A DNA stretch of 64,000 bases from JAICMB01 sp035295125 (GCA_035295125.1 DATGJP010000095.1:310001-374000); one strand, 5' to 3'; positions 9,201 through 17,204 are shown, counted from the first letter of the stretch. Translations and numbers: made by a program. Notes: generated from the letters alone by a model not told the origin.

Positions 9201-9887
9201 GTCGTCATGGAGAACGGCGGTGCACAGGTGATGCCGTGGCTGGGTCAGGTTGCGGCGGTGCTGGAAGCGTGGTTTCCCGGCCAACGCGGTGGAGAAGCGA
9301 TCGCAAACATCCTCTTTGGAGCGGTGAATCCTTCGGGCAAGCTTCCCATCACGTTCCCCGCCTCGGCGTCAGATCTGCCGCGTCCCGTGATCGATATGCC
9401 GCCGAACGACACCGCCATTTTCCCGGTGAATTACTCGGAGGGTTTCCTGGTCGGGTATAAATGGTTCGAAGCGCAGGGCATCACGCCTCAGTTTCCGTTT
9501 GGCTTCGGACTCTCCTACACCACCTTCACATTCGCCAACGTGAACCTCGTCGACAACCTGATGTCGGCCAGTCCCAACCTCCAGATCACCTTCGATCTGA
9601 CCAACACCGGCCCGCTCGCCGGCGGCGAGGTGGCACAGGTATATGTCACCCTTCCTGACTCGACTGGAGAACCCGCGCGGCTCACAGGTTGGAAAAAAGT
9701 CTTTCTCCAACCGGGCGAGCAACAGCACGTCGAAATTGACGTAAACGCCAACGACTCATCGCATCCGCTGTCGTTCTGGGATGTCGGCTCGAATAGCTGG
9801 CAAATGGCCAGCGGCGATTATGCCGTCTACCTTGGGAACTCCTCGACGAACCTGGTCTTTGCAGGGATGGGGCACTTCAATCCGTAG
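6240..9887 (+). CDS. Secreted GH16 endo-beta-1,3-glucanase / GH3 beta-glucosidase fusion
   Basis: A 1215-residue secreted glycosidase. Residues 1-20 form a signal peptide. Residues ~25-280 are a GH16 (laminarinase-type) domain with the catalytic motif GELDIMEN: Glu149 nucleophile, Asp151, Glu154 acid/base. Residues ~290-520 are a linker opening with RIVNAASLLGGIAPGS, like the Solibacter C-terminal domain family (TIGR03437 type). From ~521 a complete GH3 enzyme follows: the TIM barrel with VMSDWWGT (Asp756 nucleophile), the second alpha/beta domain, and a fibronectin-III-like tail. Together these would cut beta-1,3-glucan internally and then release glucose from the oligosaccharides. The start is the ATG at 6240 with AAGG close upstream. 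It is divergent from the esterase. Confidence 0.92.
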   Translation: MRALAAACLACTAMSLAQAQTTTGWKLVWSDEFNGPAGVPPNPANWNYDLGGGGWGNGEAEVYTNSSANVFQDGNGNLVIRAIRDSSGNYTSTRLQTGSPGASTHTADLSWQFGRVEARIKLPYGQGVWPAFWMLGENIGTVGWPNCGELDIMENFGTYHNNETVNNGTAHGPGYSGDKGISKAYTLPYGEKVEDDYHVYAIEWSQDSIEWFVDGASYHKVTPASLPAGARWVYNNPFFILLNLAIGGNTTFLGSPDKSAPFSSQDLLIDYVRVYQPVDITQQTPVISPGRIVNAASLLGGIAPGSLAVINGYNFADSDQPIAPDPTSGYPTSVAGLSVTVDGVSAPLIHVSPSQITFQVPWETQPGLASNITVTRGDVDSVVEPITIASPVAPSAFLNDLVNGVAWVNAPGCQTTQCVVGPGGIYQLRGNGFGPKKNPSQDGMPAATRLEVSGESASCQLTIGGQQATVQYCGAAPGDIIDQLTFVYPSGIMPGLPYVDAMLTINGVTGKFRVPAPPVQMTSDQRALVLLSQMTQDEKIQMVAGAGGPVTNIIPLPRGAGGWIPGNSRLGIPDLYYADGSTGVADAKAPSTALPSSIASAATWDLDLAYQFGKVIGSEMAAWGLNVNLGGNTNLIGREPRDGRTFETKGEDPILAGKIAAAHIRATQDQHIIGGMKHFALNDQESGRTTENVMVDERGARESDLLAFEIALKDSNVQSVMCSYNQVNGTYSCENQHLLNDVLKGDWGFQGFVMSDWWGTHSTVNAALAGLDQEQPDNQWFATLSQAIQNGAVPQSRLDDMVRRILHAMYQVGLFDYPNTVTPIDSATDQAVAQTVEEQGAVLLQNNGILPLNASQVGSIAVIGSHADIGVISGGGSAQVYPTGGPALTEGYPCPPCWAQVIWDPSSPLNAIQAMAPGANVQFDPGTNASSAASLAASSNVAIVFVSQWASEGMDLPNLNFTDVIHPRPINQNALVGAVTAANPNTIVVMENGGAQVMPWLGQVAAVLEAWFPGQRGGEAIANILFGAVNPSGKLPITFPASASDLPRPVIDMPPNDTAIFPVNYSEGFLVGYKWFEAQGITPQFPFGFGLSYTTFTFANVNLVDNLMSASPNLQITFDLTNTGPLAGGEVAQVYVTLPDSTGEPARLTGWKKVFLQPGEQQHVEIDVNANDSSHPLSFWDVGSNSWQMASGDYAVYLGNSSTNLVFAGMGHFNP

Positions 9888-9930
9888 GCGCACGCTCTGT
9901 GATACCGTTGCAGATACTGGAGCCTGATCC

Positions 9931-10791
9931 ATGAATCGGCGACATTTTCTCCAAGCAACCGGGCTGGGTGCTGCCCTTCACGCCTTCCCCTATCATCTCC
10001 TTGCCGGCGGAACCAAGAAAAACGCCACCGATCGCATACTTCTCGGGCCGCGCAAAATAGAGGTCAGCCGGCTGGCCATGGGCAGCGGCACCAACGGTGT
10101 CGGCGGCAGTTCCAACCAGACGCGCAAACTCGGAACGCAGGGTCTTGCCGACCTGTTTCGCGCCGGCTACGACCAGGGCGTCACATTCTGGGATTCGGCC
10201 GACCAGTATGGCACGCATCCCAACGTCAAACTGGCGCTCAAGGGGATTCCCCGCGAGAAAGTGACGATCCTCACCAAGACACACGCCTCCACCGAGCGGG
10301 AAATGCGTGCCGACCTGGACCGCTTCCGGCGCGAACTAGGCACGGATTATATCGACATCCTGCTGCTCCACTATATGACCGAGTCCAACTGGCCCGACCT
10401 GAAGAAAGGCGCCATGGCGGTCATTTCCGAAGCCCAGGAGAAAGGGATTGTGCGGACCAAAGGCGTCTCCTGCCACGATCTCGGCGCGATGAAGACCGCG
10501 GTGCGCAGTCCCTGGGTCGAGGTGGACCTCGCACGCATCAATCATGCGCAGGTCTACATGGACGGAACACCCGCCACAATTCTCTCCGTCCTGAAGGAAA
10601 TGAAGGCCGCCGGCAAAGGCGTCATCGGAATGAAAATTCTCGGCGCGGGCGAACTGCGCCATCGAGTCGATGAATCGCTGCAGTTTGCGCTGGCGCAGGA
10701 TTGCGTCGACTGCTTTACTATCGGCAGCGAGAATCGCGCCGAATTCGAGGACTTAACACGAAAGATTCCCGCCGCAAGCGTTCGCGGGTAG
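9931..10791 (+). CDS. Aldo/keto reductase with Tat signal
   Basis: NAD(P)H-dependent oxidoreductase fold of 286 residues. The N-terminus MNRRHFLQATGLGAAL is a twin-arginine signal, so export in folded form is predicted. The AKR tetrad is intact: Asp88 and Tyr93 (WDSADQYG), Lys116 (ILTKTH) and His147 (LLLHY). The barrel continues to GMKILGAGEL and the C-terminal IGSENRAEF. TGGAG precedes the ATG. It heads a plus-strand run of five genes with short gaps, the next being a small secreted Cys-rich protein. Export of an NADPH-using enzyme is unusual but this Tat-AKR type is common in Acidobacteria and Planctomycetes. Confidence 0.88.
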   Translation: MNRRHFLQATGLGAALHAFPYHLLAGGTKKNATDRILLGPRKIEVSRLAMGSGTNGVGGSSNQTRKLGTQGLADLFRAGYDQGVTFWDSADQYGTHPNVKLALKGIPREKVTILTKTHASTEREMRADLDRFRRELGTDYIDILLLHYMTESNWPDLKKGAMAVISEAQEKGIVRTKGVSCHDLGAMKTAVRSPWVEVDLARINHAQVYMDGTPATILSVLKEMKAAGKGVIGMKILGAGELRHRVDESLQFALAQDCVDCFTIGSENRAEFEDLTRKIPAASVRG

Positions 10792-10817
10792 ATTCACTCT
10801 GGAGGATAGGGCCACAA

Positions 10818-11321
10818 ATGAGAATACTGTTTTGTTGTGTAATCGCGGCAGGGTTGATGTTCGCGCAGGGCAAGAAGGGCATACTGCACCCTGAAATGAC
10901 CGTCGCCGCGGATGGTGGAACGTACGACAAGCCCATGGGCACCATCGGCCAAAAGGTCACGGAGCCCTGGACGGCAACGACCATAGGCGCTGGAGTCGAC
11001 AAGAAACCTGAAATGGGCAAGCCGATCACCGTCGTGGGCGAGATCATCGACATGTCCTGTTACCTGCAACTCGGCAAGCACGGTGAAAAACACGTCGCCT
11101 GCGGCAAGAAATGCCTGCAAAACAATCAGCCCATCGGCGTCCTGGCAAAGGATGGCTCAGTTTACATGCTCATGGAGGAAGAACACGACCCGCGGCGCGA
11201 CGGCCAGGCCAACGTGCGGCAGGACGCGATCAACCATCTGGGTCACATTATGGAAGTGAACGGAACCGAAGCGATGAACGGCGGCTATCGGGCGATCTAC
11301 GTTCAAGGATACGTGAAGTAA
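10818..11321 (+). CDS. Small secreted protein with Cys/His cluster, family not recognised
   Basis: 167 residues from the ATG at 10818, with GGAGG 12 bases upstream; the open frame extends further 5' but overlaps the aldo/keto reductase. Residues 1-17 form a signal peptide. The mature part has a compact cluster Cys81, His88, His92, Cys95 and Cys99 (DMSCYL to ACGKKC), which could bind a metal or form disulphides, followed by a beta-strand region (VLAKDGSVYML). The next gene, a di-haem peroxidase, begins only 3 bases after its stop, so a redox or metal role in the periplasm is plausible but is inference from context. Confidence 0.75.
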   Translation: MRILFCCVIAAGLMFAQGKKGILHPEMTVAADGGTYDKPMGTIGQKVTEPWTATTIGAGVDKKPEMGKPITVVGEIIDMSCYLQLGKHGEKHVACGKKCLQNNQPIGVLAKDGSVYMLMEEEHDPRRDGQANVRQDAINHLGHIMEVNGTEAMNGGYRAIYVQGYVK

Positions 11322-11324
11322 TTG

Positions 11325-12344
11325 ATGTCGGCCGGCAAGGCTTGGGCATTGAAAGGGCTGGTGGCTGCGGCGCCGGCCCTTTTCATTTGGGGGAGTACCT
11401 GCGATGTTCCGGTTCCCCTCGGCCTGGGTCCCGTTGTGTGGCCGCAAGACAACCCTTACACTCCCGAGAAAGCCGAACTTGGCCGTTTGCTTTTTTTCGA
11501 CAAGCGGCTCTCGGCGGATAAAACCGTCTCATGTGGGTCGTGCCATGTCCCTCAGCATGCCTTTGCCGAGCCTGCGGCGTTCTCAACGGGCATCCACAGG
11601 CAGATCGGGACGCGCAACGCCCCCTCGCTCCTGAACCGCGCCTACGGGCTCTCGCAGTTCTGGGATGGCAGGGCGGCCACGCTGGAGGATCAGGCCAAAA
11701 TGCCGATCACCGGCCCCCGCGAGATGGGTAATTCTCTCGAAGGCTGCGTCGCTACGCTGCGCGAGATCGGCGGTTACCACGAATGGTTCAAGCATGCGTT
11801 CGGAAGCGACGAGGTGACCATCGATCGCATCGCCATGGCAATCGCTACCTTCGAGCGCACCATCCTGTCGGGCAATTCGCCCTATGACCGGTTCGTCGCC
11901 GGCGACAAGAACGCGCTCACGATTGAACAAACCCGCGGCATGAAGCTCTTCTTCAGGAGAGCGAAATGCGACCGCTGCCATGAGGGCGCCAATTTCACCA
12001 CCAATTCGTTTCACAACACGGGCGTCGGATCCGACAAACCGCATCCCGACGAGGGGCGCTACGCCATCACCCACGATCCCAAGGAATGGGGCGCCTTTAA
12101 GACGCCGACGCTGCGCAACGTCGCCGAAACGGCTCCCTACATGCACGACGGAAGCCTCCAGACGCTTGAGGATGTGGTGGAGTTTTACGATCGTGGCGGA
12201 ATCCTCAACAAGAATCTGGACCCCGAGATGATGAAGCCTCTTAAGCTGACGCGCGATGAGAAAGTGGAACTGGTGGCGTTCCTGCGGTCGCTGAGCGGGG
12301 AAGGCTGGCAGAAGATCCGGGCGCCGGAACAATTTCCTCAATGA
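11325..12344 (+). CDS. Di-haem cytochrome c peroxidase (MauG/CcpA family)
   Basis: Periplasmic di-haem protein of 339 residues. Two c-type haem sites are visible: CGSCH at residues 70-74 and CDRCH at 215-219. The family core LGRLLFFDKRLSADKTVSC, NAPSLLNRAYG and the C-terminal APYMHDGSLQTLEDVVEFY are all present. It reduces hydrogen peroxide or carries out MauG-like oxidation of a protein partner. The ATG at 11325 is preferred to the TTG just before it. The N-terminal ~25 residues form a signal or anchor segment. It overlaps the downstream binding-protein gene by ATGA, so the two are translationally coupled. Confidence 0.92.
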   Translation: MSAGKAWALKGLVAAAPALFIWGSTCDVPVPLGLGPVVWPQDNPYTPEKAELGRLLFFDKRLSADKTVSCGSCHVPQHAFAEPAAFSTGIHRQIGTRNAPSLLNRAYGLSQFWDGRAATLEDQAKMPITGPREMGNSLEGCVATLREIGGYHEWFKHAFGSDEVTIDRIAMAIATFERTILSGNSPYDRFVAGDKNALTIEQTRGMKLFFRRAKCDRCHEGANFTTNSFHNTGVGSDKPHPDEGRYAITHDPKEWGAFKTPTLRNVAETAPYMHDGSLQTLEDVVEFYDRGGILNKNLDPEMMKPLKLTRDEKVELVAFLRSLSGEGWQKIRAPEQFPQ

Positions 12345-13294
12345 CGAAACTCTGCATATCGCTTTGCGCGGCGGCGCTGTTGTTCACAGCCTGCAACCGC
12401 AACCACAAACGTGTCATCGCCGTGATTCCGAAAGGGAGTGCGCACATCTTCTGGCAATCCGTGCACGCGGGGGCAGCCAAGGCCGCCCAGGAAAAGAATG
12501 TCGACCTGGTGTGGAATGGACCGGCGGGCGAAACCGACTACACCGTTCAACTGCAGATCGTCGACGCCATGATCAACCGTCACGTCGATGCCATCGCGCT
12601 CGCCCCGATCGACCGCAAAGCCATGGTGAGCGTCGTGGAACGTGCAGCGAGCAGCAATATTCCCGTGGTCATCTTCGATTCGGGGATCGACACCGAACAG
12701 TACGTCTCGCGCGTGGCCACCGACAACTACAAGGCGGGGCAAATCGCTGCCGGCCGCATGGCTCAAATCCTGAATGGCAAGGGAGCCATCGCAATCGTCG
12801 CGGTGCAGCCCGGCGCGGCTTCAACCGAGGCGCGCGAGAAAGGCTTCGCCGACACGATCCAGCAGAAATACCCTGGAATCCGGATTGTCGACAAGCGCTT
12901 CGGCATGGCCGATATAGCGAAGTCGCTTACGGTAGCAGAGAACATGCTCACTGCGCATCCCGAACTGGATGGATTTTTCGCCTCCAACGAATCCAGCGCC
13001 ATCGGAGCCGCACAGGCCCTCCAGGGACGCCCGGGCACCAAGGTGAAACTAGTCGGGTTCGATTCCAGCCCGACCCTGCTCGACGATCTGAAATCAGGCC
13101 TAATCGATTCGCTTGTCGTGCAGGACCCTTTTCGCATGGGATACGAAGCGGTCACCACCGCGGTTAAAAAGCTGAATGGCGAAGCGGTGACCAAGATCGA
13201 CGATCTGGAGCCCCGGCTGGTTGATCTGAAGAACCTGAACGATCCGGACGTGCAGGCACAATTGCACCCCGACCTGAAGAAATACCTGCAGTAA
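12341..13294 (+). CDS. Periplasmic sugar-binding lipoprotein (ribose/xylose type, Peripla_BP_4)
   Basis: Substrate-binding component of the ABC sugar-uptake type, 317 residues. A lipobox (LLFTAC, Cys18) predicts lipid anchoring. The two-lobed fold is recognisable from HIFWQSVHAGAAKAA, IDAMINRHVDAIALAP-like strands, SGIDTEQYVSRVATDN, and GFDSSPTLLDDLKSG. The gene overlaps the peroxidase by 4 bases. No permease or ATPase gene is nearby, so it either serves a remote transporter or acts as a sensor or chaperone in this redox-flavoured operon. Confidence 0.88.
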   Translation: MTKLCISLCAAALLFTACNRNHKRVIAVIPKGSAHIFWQSVHAGAAKAAQEKNVDLVWNGPAGETDYTVQLQIVDAMINRHVDAIALAPIDRKAMVSVVERAASSNIPVVIFDSGIDTEQYVSRVATDNYKAGQIAAGRMAQILNGKGAIAIVAVQPGAASTEAREKGFADTIQQKYPGIRIVDKRFGMADIAKSLTVAENMLTAHPELDGFFASNESSAIGAAQALQGRPGTKVKLVGFDSSPTLLDDLKSGLIDSLVVQDPFRMGYEAVTTAVKKLNGEAVTKIDDLEPRLVDLKNLNDPDVQAQLHPDLKKYLQ

Positions 13295-13297
13295 GGA

Positions 13298-13319
13298 ACT
13301 CCGGGCCGACAGCCGGAGT
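13298..13319 (+). terminator. Hairpin after the sugar-binding protein gene
   Basis: ACTCCGG (13298-13304) pairs with CCGGAGT (13313-13319) around an 8-base loop, just after the stop. There is no T-run, so termination would be partial. It separates the five-gene run into a four-gene block and the hydrolase homologue. Confidence 0.4.
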
Positions 13320-13338
13320 CCAATAACAAAATACAACC

Positions 13339-14382
13339 ATGCGCACGCGAGCGAGGTCAGCGCTGCTGGCCATGTTCATCATCGCGGCAGGTGTCGTCAC
13401 CATTGCCGTGATTTCCGGGCTCGTGTTTGAGCGTGTCCAACGGGAACACGACCGCGAGCGCTTCCCTCAAGTCGGGCGATCGGTGGATCTCGGCGGCCGG
13501 ACCCTTAACATCTATTGCTCAGGCTCAGGCGGGCCGGCCATAATCCTGGAAAGCGGCGCCACCTGGGCGTTCTTCAGAGACCCCAAGGAGATGTACCGGA
13601 ACGGCACTCCCCGCCCCGGCTACAGTTGGGTTCGCGTTCAAAGCGAACTTTCCAAGTCCACTACGGCCTGCTGGTACGATCGCGCCGGTTCCGGCTGGAG
13701 CGACCTCGGCCCGTACCCCCGCGACAGTGCGTCGCAGGCTCGCGACCTCCATGCGCTGCTCGGGGCCGCCGCAATTGCGCCTCCCTATGTGCTCGTGGCG
13801 GAATCATCCGCGGCCCTCGATGCGCGTGTGTTCACCGGGTTCTATCCGGCGGAGGTTGCTGGCCTGGTGCTCGTCGACGGCGTGGATTCGGGTTTCTTCG
13901 CGGCAGCACGAGGTCAAAGAGCGGGGCGATTTCCGGAATTCATAGGCCACTCGCAGGATGTCGTGGCGCAGGTCTTCAATCAGGTTGGCCTTTATCGCTT
14001 CTCGTCTGCCGGCTCGGAGGGACCTCCCGCCGCTCCGGGAGGCATCAGCGCGGCCGAGTGGAAAACCATCTGGCATTTGACGCAGTCGTCGAAAGCCCGT
14101 AGCGCGTTGATTCAGGACATTTCAAGCTGGCAGGACAGTGCTAGCGAGGCGCGTGCAGCCGGAACGCTCGGAGATCGCCCGCTTGTCGTGCTCAGTTCGG
14201 AAAACACGCCGGTAGCGCCTCAGTTTCGAACCGTATGGATGGATTTGCAGACTCAGTCCGCGCGTTTGTCCTCGCGCGGAAAACACGTGGTGGTCGCCGG
14301 GATCGCTGGCGATTTGATTTATCAGGCACCGGAGTCGATCGTCGAGGGCGTTCGCCTGGTTACCAATGAGGTTCGGCGTTAG
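13339..14382 (+). CDS. Membrane-anchored alpha/beta-hydrolase homologue with degraded active site
   Basis: 347 residues with one N-terminal membrane segment (about residues 8-30) and an alpha/beta-hydrolase domain outside. Fold landmarks are present: the strand LNIYCSGSGGPAIILESG (oxyanion area), CWYDRAGSGWSD, and PLVVLSSENTP. The nucleophile elbow, normally GxSxG, reads AESSAA (Ser156/Ser157), losing both glycines, and the usual late GxGH histidine is replaced by VAGIAGDLIY. It may be a pseudoenzyme or use a shifted catalytic set. No clear ribosome-binding site precedes the ATG. Confidence 0.72.
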   Translation: MRTRARSALLAMFIIAAGVVTIAVISGLVFERVQREHDRERFPQVGRSVDLGGRTLNIYCSGSGGPAIILESGATWAFFRDPKEMYRNGTPRPGYSWVRVQSELSKSTTACWYDRAGSGWSDLGPYPRDSASQARDLHALLGAAAIAPPYVLVAESSAALDARVFTGFYPAEVAGLVLVDGVDSGFFAAARGQRAGRFPEFIGHSQDVVAQVFNQVGLYRFSSAGSEGPPAAPGGISAAEWKTIWHLTQSSKARSALIQDISSWQDSASEARAAGTLGDRPLVVLSSENTPVAPQFRTVWMDLQTQSARLSSRGKHVVVAGIAGDLIYQAPESIVEGVRLVTNEVRR

Positions 14383-14406
14383 GGGACGTGCTCGTCAATA
14401 GACCGA

Positions 14407-14580
14407 CTAGCTGCCAGCCATGCACGAGCCAATCTTCGACATAATCGTGCTGACAGCGGGCATAACCGTCGGTGGTAAGAACCCCGCCACAACTACAGCC
14501 AGGGTCGCCGCTAAAAGAGCGTATTCGATGAGGTCCTGTCCCTCTTTTCTCTGCCAAAGCGCTATCAGTAGCTCATTCAT
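14407..14580 (-). CDS. Flp/Fap-type pilin subunit
   Basis: 57-residue pilin of the Tad/Flp type IVb family. The ATG at 14580 gives a short basic leader (MNELLIALWQRKEGQD) followed by LIEYALLAATLAVVVAGF, the typical Flp membrane helix with the EY pair that fixes the prepilin-peptidase site. GGAG lies about 10 bases upstream. No TadA, CpaB or prepilin peptidase gene is in the window, so assembly genes would be elsewhere. It lies downstream of serS on the same strand. Confidence 0.8.
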   Translation of the reverse strand: MNELLIALWQRKEGQDLIEYALLAATLAVVVAGFLPPTVMPAVSTIMSKIGSCMAGS

Positions 14581-14698
14581 AGTGTGTGGCTCCCGCCCGC
14601 CTTCCATCTTTATGATGAAGTACCGGTCAAGAAGGGGCAACCCTAGTTACACCCGACCAACGCTCAAAAGAAGCCCTAGATGCTTGGAACCAAGTGCA

Positions 14699-15979
14699 TC
14701 AGAAGCCCTGCCGCGGGGTGATGCGATCGGTGCCCATAAACGGCTGAAGTGCCTCTGGAATCAATACGCTACCGTCCTTTTGCTGGTAGTTCTCCACGAT
14801 CGCTACCCAAGTGCGTCCTATCGCCAGGCCGCTGCCGTTGAGGGTATGCGCGAACTCGGTTTTACCCTTTCCCGCCCGCATCCGAATGGATGCCCGCCGC
14901 GCCTGAAAACCCTCGAAATTAGAACAGGATGAGATCTCTTTGTAGCCGTTTTGACCCGGCAGCCAGACCTCGATATCGTAGGTTTTCGCGGATGAGAAAC
15001 CCATGTCCGCGGTACACAGCACCACCGTCCTGTAAGGTAACCCTAGACGCTGCAAGACTTGCTCGGCATTCCCGGTGAGCTTCTCCAACTCGTCATAACT
15101 CTGTTCCGGGCGCGCGAATTTCACCAGTTCGACCTTCTGGAACTGGTGCTGGCGGATGATTCCGCGCACGTCGCGGCCATAGGAGCCCGCCTCGCTTCGG
15201 AAGCACGGCGTGTAGGCGCAGAGCGAGATCGGAAGCTTGTCGGCTTCCAGCGTTTCATCGCGGAACAGGTTGGTAACGGGGACTTCCGCCGTAGGAGCGA
15301 GCCAGAAATCGGTCCCTTCGCATTTGAACGAATCCTGGGCAAATTTCGGCAACTGACCCGTGCCATACATCGAATCGGAATTGATCATGAACGGAGGCAG
15401 CACCTCCGTGTAGCCATGCTCGCGCGTATGCAGGTCGAGCATGAAGTTGATCAACGCCCGTTCCAGGCGTGCGCCCAAGCCCCAATAAACCGCAAACCGC
15501 GCGCCCGTCACCTTGGCGGCGCGTTCGAGGTCCAGGACGTTCAACTCCGCTCCGAGGTCCCAGTGAGCCTTGGGCGCGAAATCGAATTCCCGAGGCGTCC
15601 CCCAACGCCGCACCTCGACGTTGTCGTCGGAGGATTTGCCGGTGGGGACGGACTCGTGCGGAAGGTTGGGGATACCAGCCAGCATGCCGCGAAAACGCTC
15701 ATCGAGCGACTTGACCTGCTCGTCCAGCTCCGAGATGCGGTCGCCCATCGAACGCACGCGTGCCTGCATCTCGGTGGTGTCGATGCCCTCTTTCCGCAGT
15801 TTGCTGATCTCGGCGCTCTGCGAGTTTCGCTGCGCCTTAAGCTGCTCGGTTTCTGTCACAACCTGCCGCCGCTCGGCGTCGAGTTCCCGAAACTGGGCAG
15901 TGTCGAGTTCGAAGCCGCGCGCAGCGAGACGTGGGGTGATCGAGTCGAGGTTGGCTCGAAAGAATGATAGATCGTACAC
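14699..15979 (-). CDS. serS: Seryl-tRNA synthetase
   Basis: Charges tRNA-Ser (and tRNA-Sec precursor) with serine. 426 residues, usual length. The N-terminal long coiled-coil arm that grips the tRNA variable arm spans about residues 30-105. Class II core motifs follow: FMINSDSMYGTGQLPKF, the motif 2 region LCAYTPCFRSEAGSYGRD, and motif 3 near NGSGLAIGRTWVAIVE. The start is GTG in MYDLSFFRANLD, which matches family N-termini. It follows the citrate synthase gene by 14 bases, so a gltA-serS operon is likely. Confidence 0.96.
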   Translation of the reverse strand: MYDLSFFRANLDSITPRLAARGFELDTAQFRELDAERRQVVTETEQLKAQRNSQSAEISKLRKEGIDTTEMQARVRSMGDRISELDEQVKSLDERFRGMLAGIPNLPHESVPTGKSSDDNVEVRRWGTPREFDFAPKAHWDLGAELNVLDLERAAKVTGARFAVYWGLGARLERALINFMLDLHTREHGYTEVLPPFMINSDSMYGTGQLPKFAQDSFKCEGTDFWLAPTAEVPVTNLFRDETLEADKLPISLCAYTPCFRSEAGSYGRDVRGIIRQHQFQKVELVKFARPEQSYDELEKLTGNAEQVLQRLGLPYRTVVLCTADMGFSSAKTYDIEVWLPGQNGYKEISSCSNFEGFQARRASIRMRAGKGKTEFAHTLNGSGLAIGRTWVAIVENYQQKDGSVLIPEALQPFMGTDRITPRQGF

Positions 15980-15993
15980 GGTTGCTCGTTAGT

Positions 15994-17118
15994 TTATCGT
16001 TGTTCTACGGGGACCCAAGCCTGTCCCACCGGACGTCCGGTATACTCGGCGCGCGGACGGATCAGACGATTGTTGCGATACTGCTCCAGAATGTGTGCCG
16101 TCCAGCCCGACATGCGGCTGACCGCGAATATCGGCGTGAACAGGTCGATCGGTATGCCCAATGAATAGTACGTCGACGCCGAGTAGAAATCCACGTTCGC
16201 GTTGAGGCCCTTCAGTTCTTTAATGGTTTCCTCGATCTTCTTCGAAGTCATGTACAGGTCCAGGTGACCGGTTCGCCTGCCGAGTTCCTCGGACAGGGCG
16301 CGCAGGTGCGTCGCGCGAGGATCTTCGGTGCGGTACACGCGATGGCCGAAACCAGGAATTTTGATCTTGTTAGTCAGGCGGTTGCGCACGTGCTCCAGAG
16401 CCGCCGACTCAGTGCCCGCCTGCAGCAGCATGCGAATCACGTCTTCGTTTGCGCCGCCATGCAGCGGCCCCTTCAACGCGCCGATTGCCGACGTTACCGC
16501 GGAGTGAATGTCGGATAAAGTGGCCGCCGTAACGCGCCCTGCGAACGTCGAGGCATTGAGTTCATGGTCCGCATGAAGAATCAATGCAACGTCGAAAACT
16601 CGCTCCATCACCTCATCGGGTTTCTTTCCCGTCAAAGTGTAGAGGAAATTCCCCGCGAGACGAAGGCTCGGATCCCCCTCGATGATGGGTTGGTTCGTGC
16701 GCTGCCGGTGAAACGTCGTGACAATCGTCGCGGTTTGGGCCATCAGCCGCTTGGCCTTTTCGAGATTCGCCTCCGGCGTGCTCTCGGCGGCCGCCGGATC
16801 ATAGAGACCCAGCATCGATACGGCCGTCCGCAACACATCCATCGGCGGAGCCTCCGGGACCGACTTCAGGAAAGACGTGACTTGCTCAGGAATGGGCCGG
16901 TACTTCACCAGATCCGCATTCAGTTCGTCCAGCTCATTGCGCTTCGGAAGCCTGCCGTGCCACAGCAGGTAGATGACTTCCTCGAACGTGGCGTTGTCGG
17001 CCAGGGTATGTATATCGAAGCCCTGGTAGCTGAGGATTCCCAGCTCGCCATCGATGAAACAAATGTCAGATGAGGTGGCAATGATGCCTTCTAAACCCGC
17101 TCCTGTTGTAACTGCCAT
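15994..17118 (-). CDS. gltA: Citrate synthase
   Basis: Condenses acetyl-CoA with oxaloacetate, entering the TCA cycle. 374 residues, the short Gram-positive/archaeal-like length. The catalytic set is intact: His220 in GPLHGGANE, His259 in GFGHRVY, and Asp310 in NVDFYSA. A 2-methylcitrate synthase of similar length cannot be excluded from sequence alone, but no prp genes are nearby. ATG with AGGAG about 15 bases upstream. It is the first gene of a probable gltA-serS unit. Confidence 0.93.
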   Translation of the reverse strand: MAVTTGAGLEGIIATSSDICFIDGELGILSYQGFDIHTLADNATFEEVIYLLWHGRLPKRNELDELNADLVKYRPIPEQVTSFLKSVPEAPPMDVLRTAVSMLGLYDPAAAESTPEANLEKAKRLMAQTATIVTTFHRQRTNQPIIEGDPSLRLAGNFLYTLTGKKPDEVMERVFDVALILHADHELNASTFAGRVTAATLSDIHSAVTSAIGALKGPLHGGANEDVIRMLLQAGTESAALEHVRNRLTNKIKIPGFGHRVYRTEDPRATHLRALSEELGRRTGHLDLYMTSKKIEETIKELKGLNANVDFYSASTYYSLGIPIDLFTPIFAVSRMSGWTAHILEQYRNNRLIRPRAEYTGRPVGQAWVPVEQR

Positions 17119-17204
17119 GGTGTATTCGGTATGCTCCTGTGTCTCAGGTCTCTCGTTGATCGGCTTGTCGCGAAGTTGTACGCGCCGCGGTGGCGTGCGC
17201 TTCC

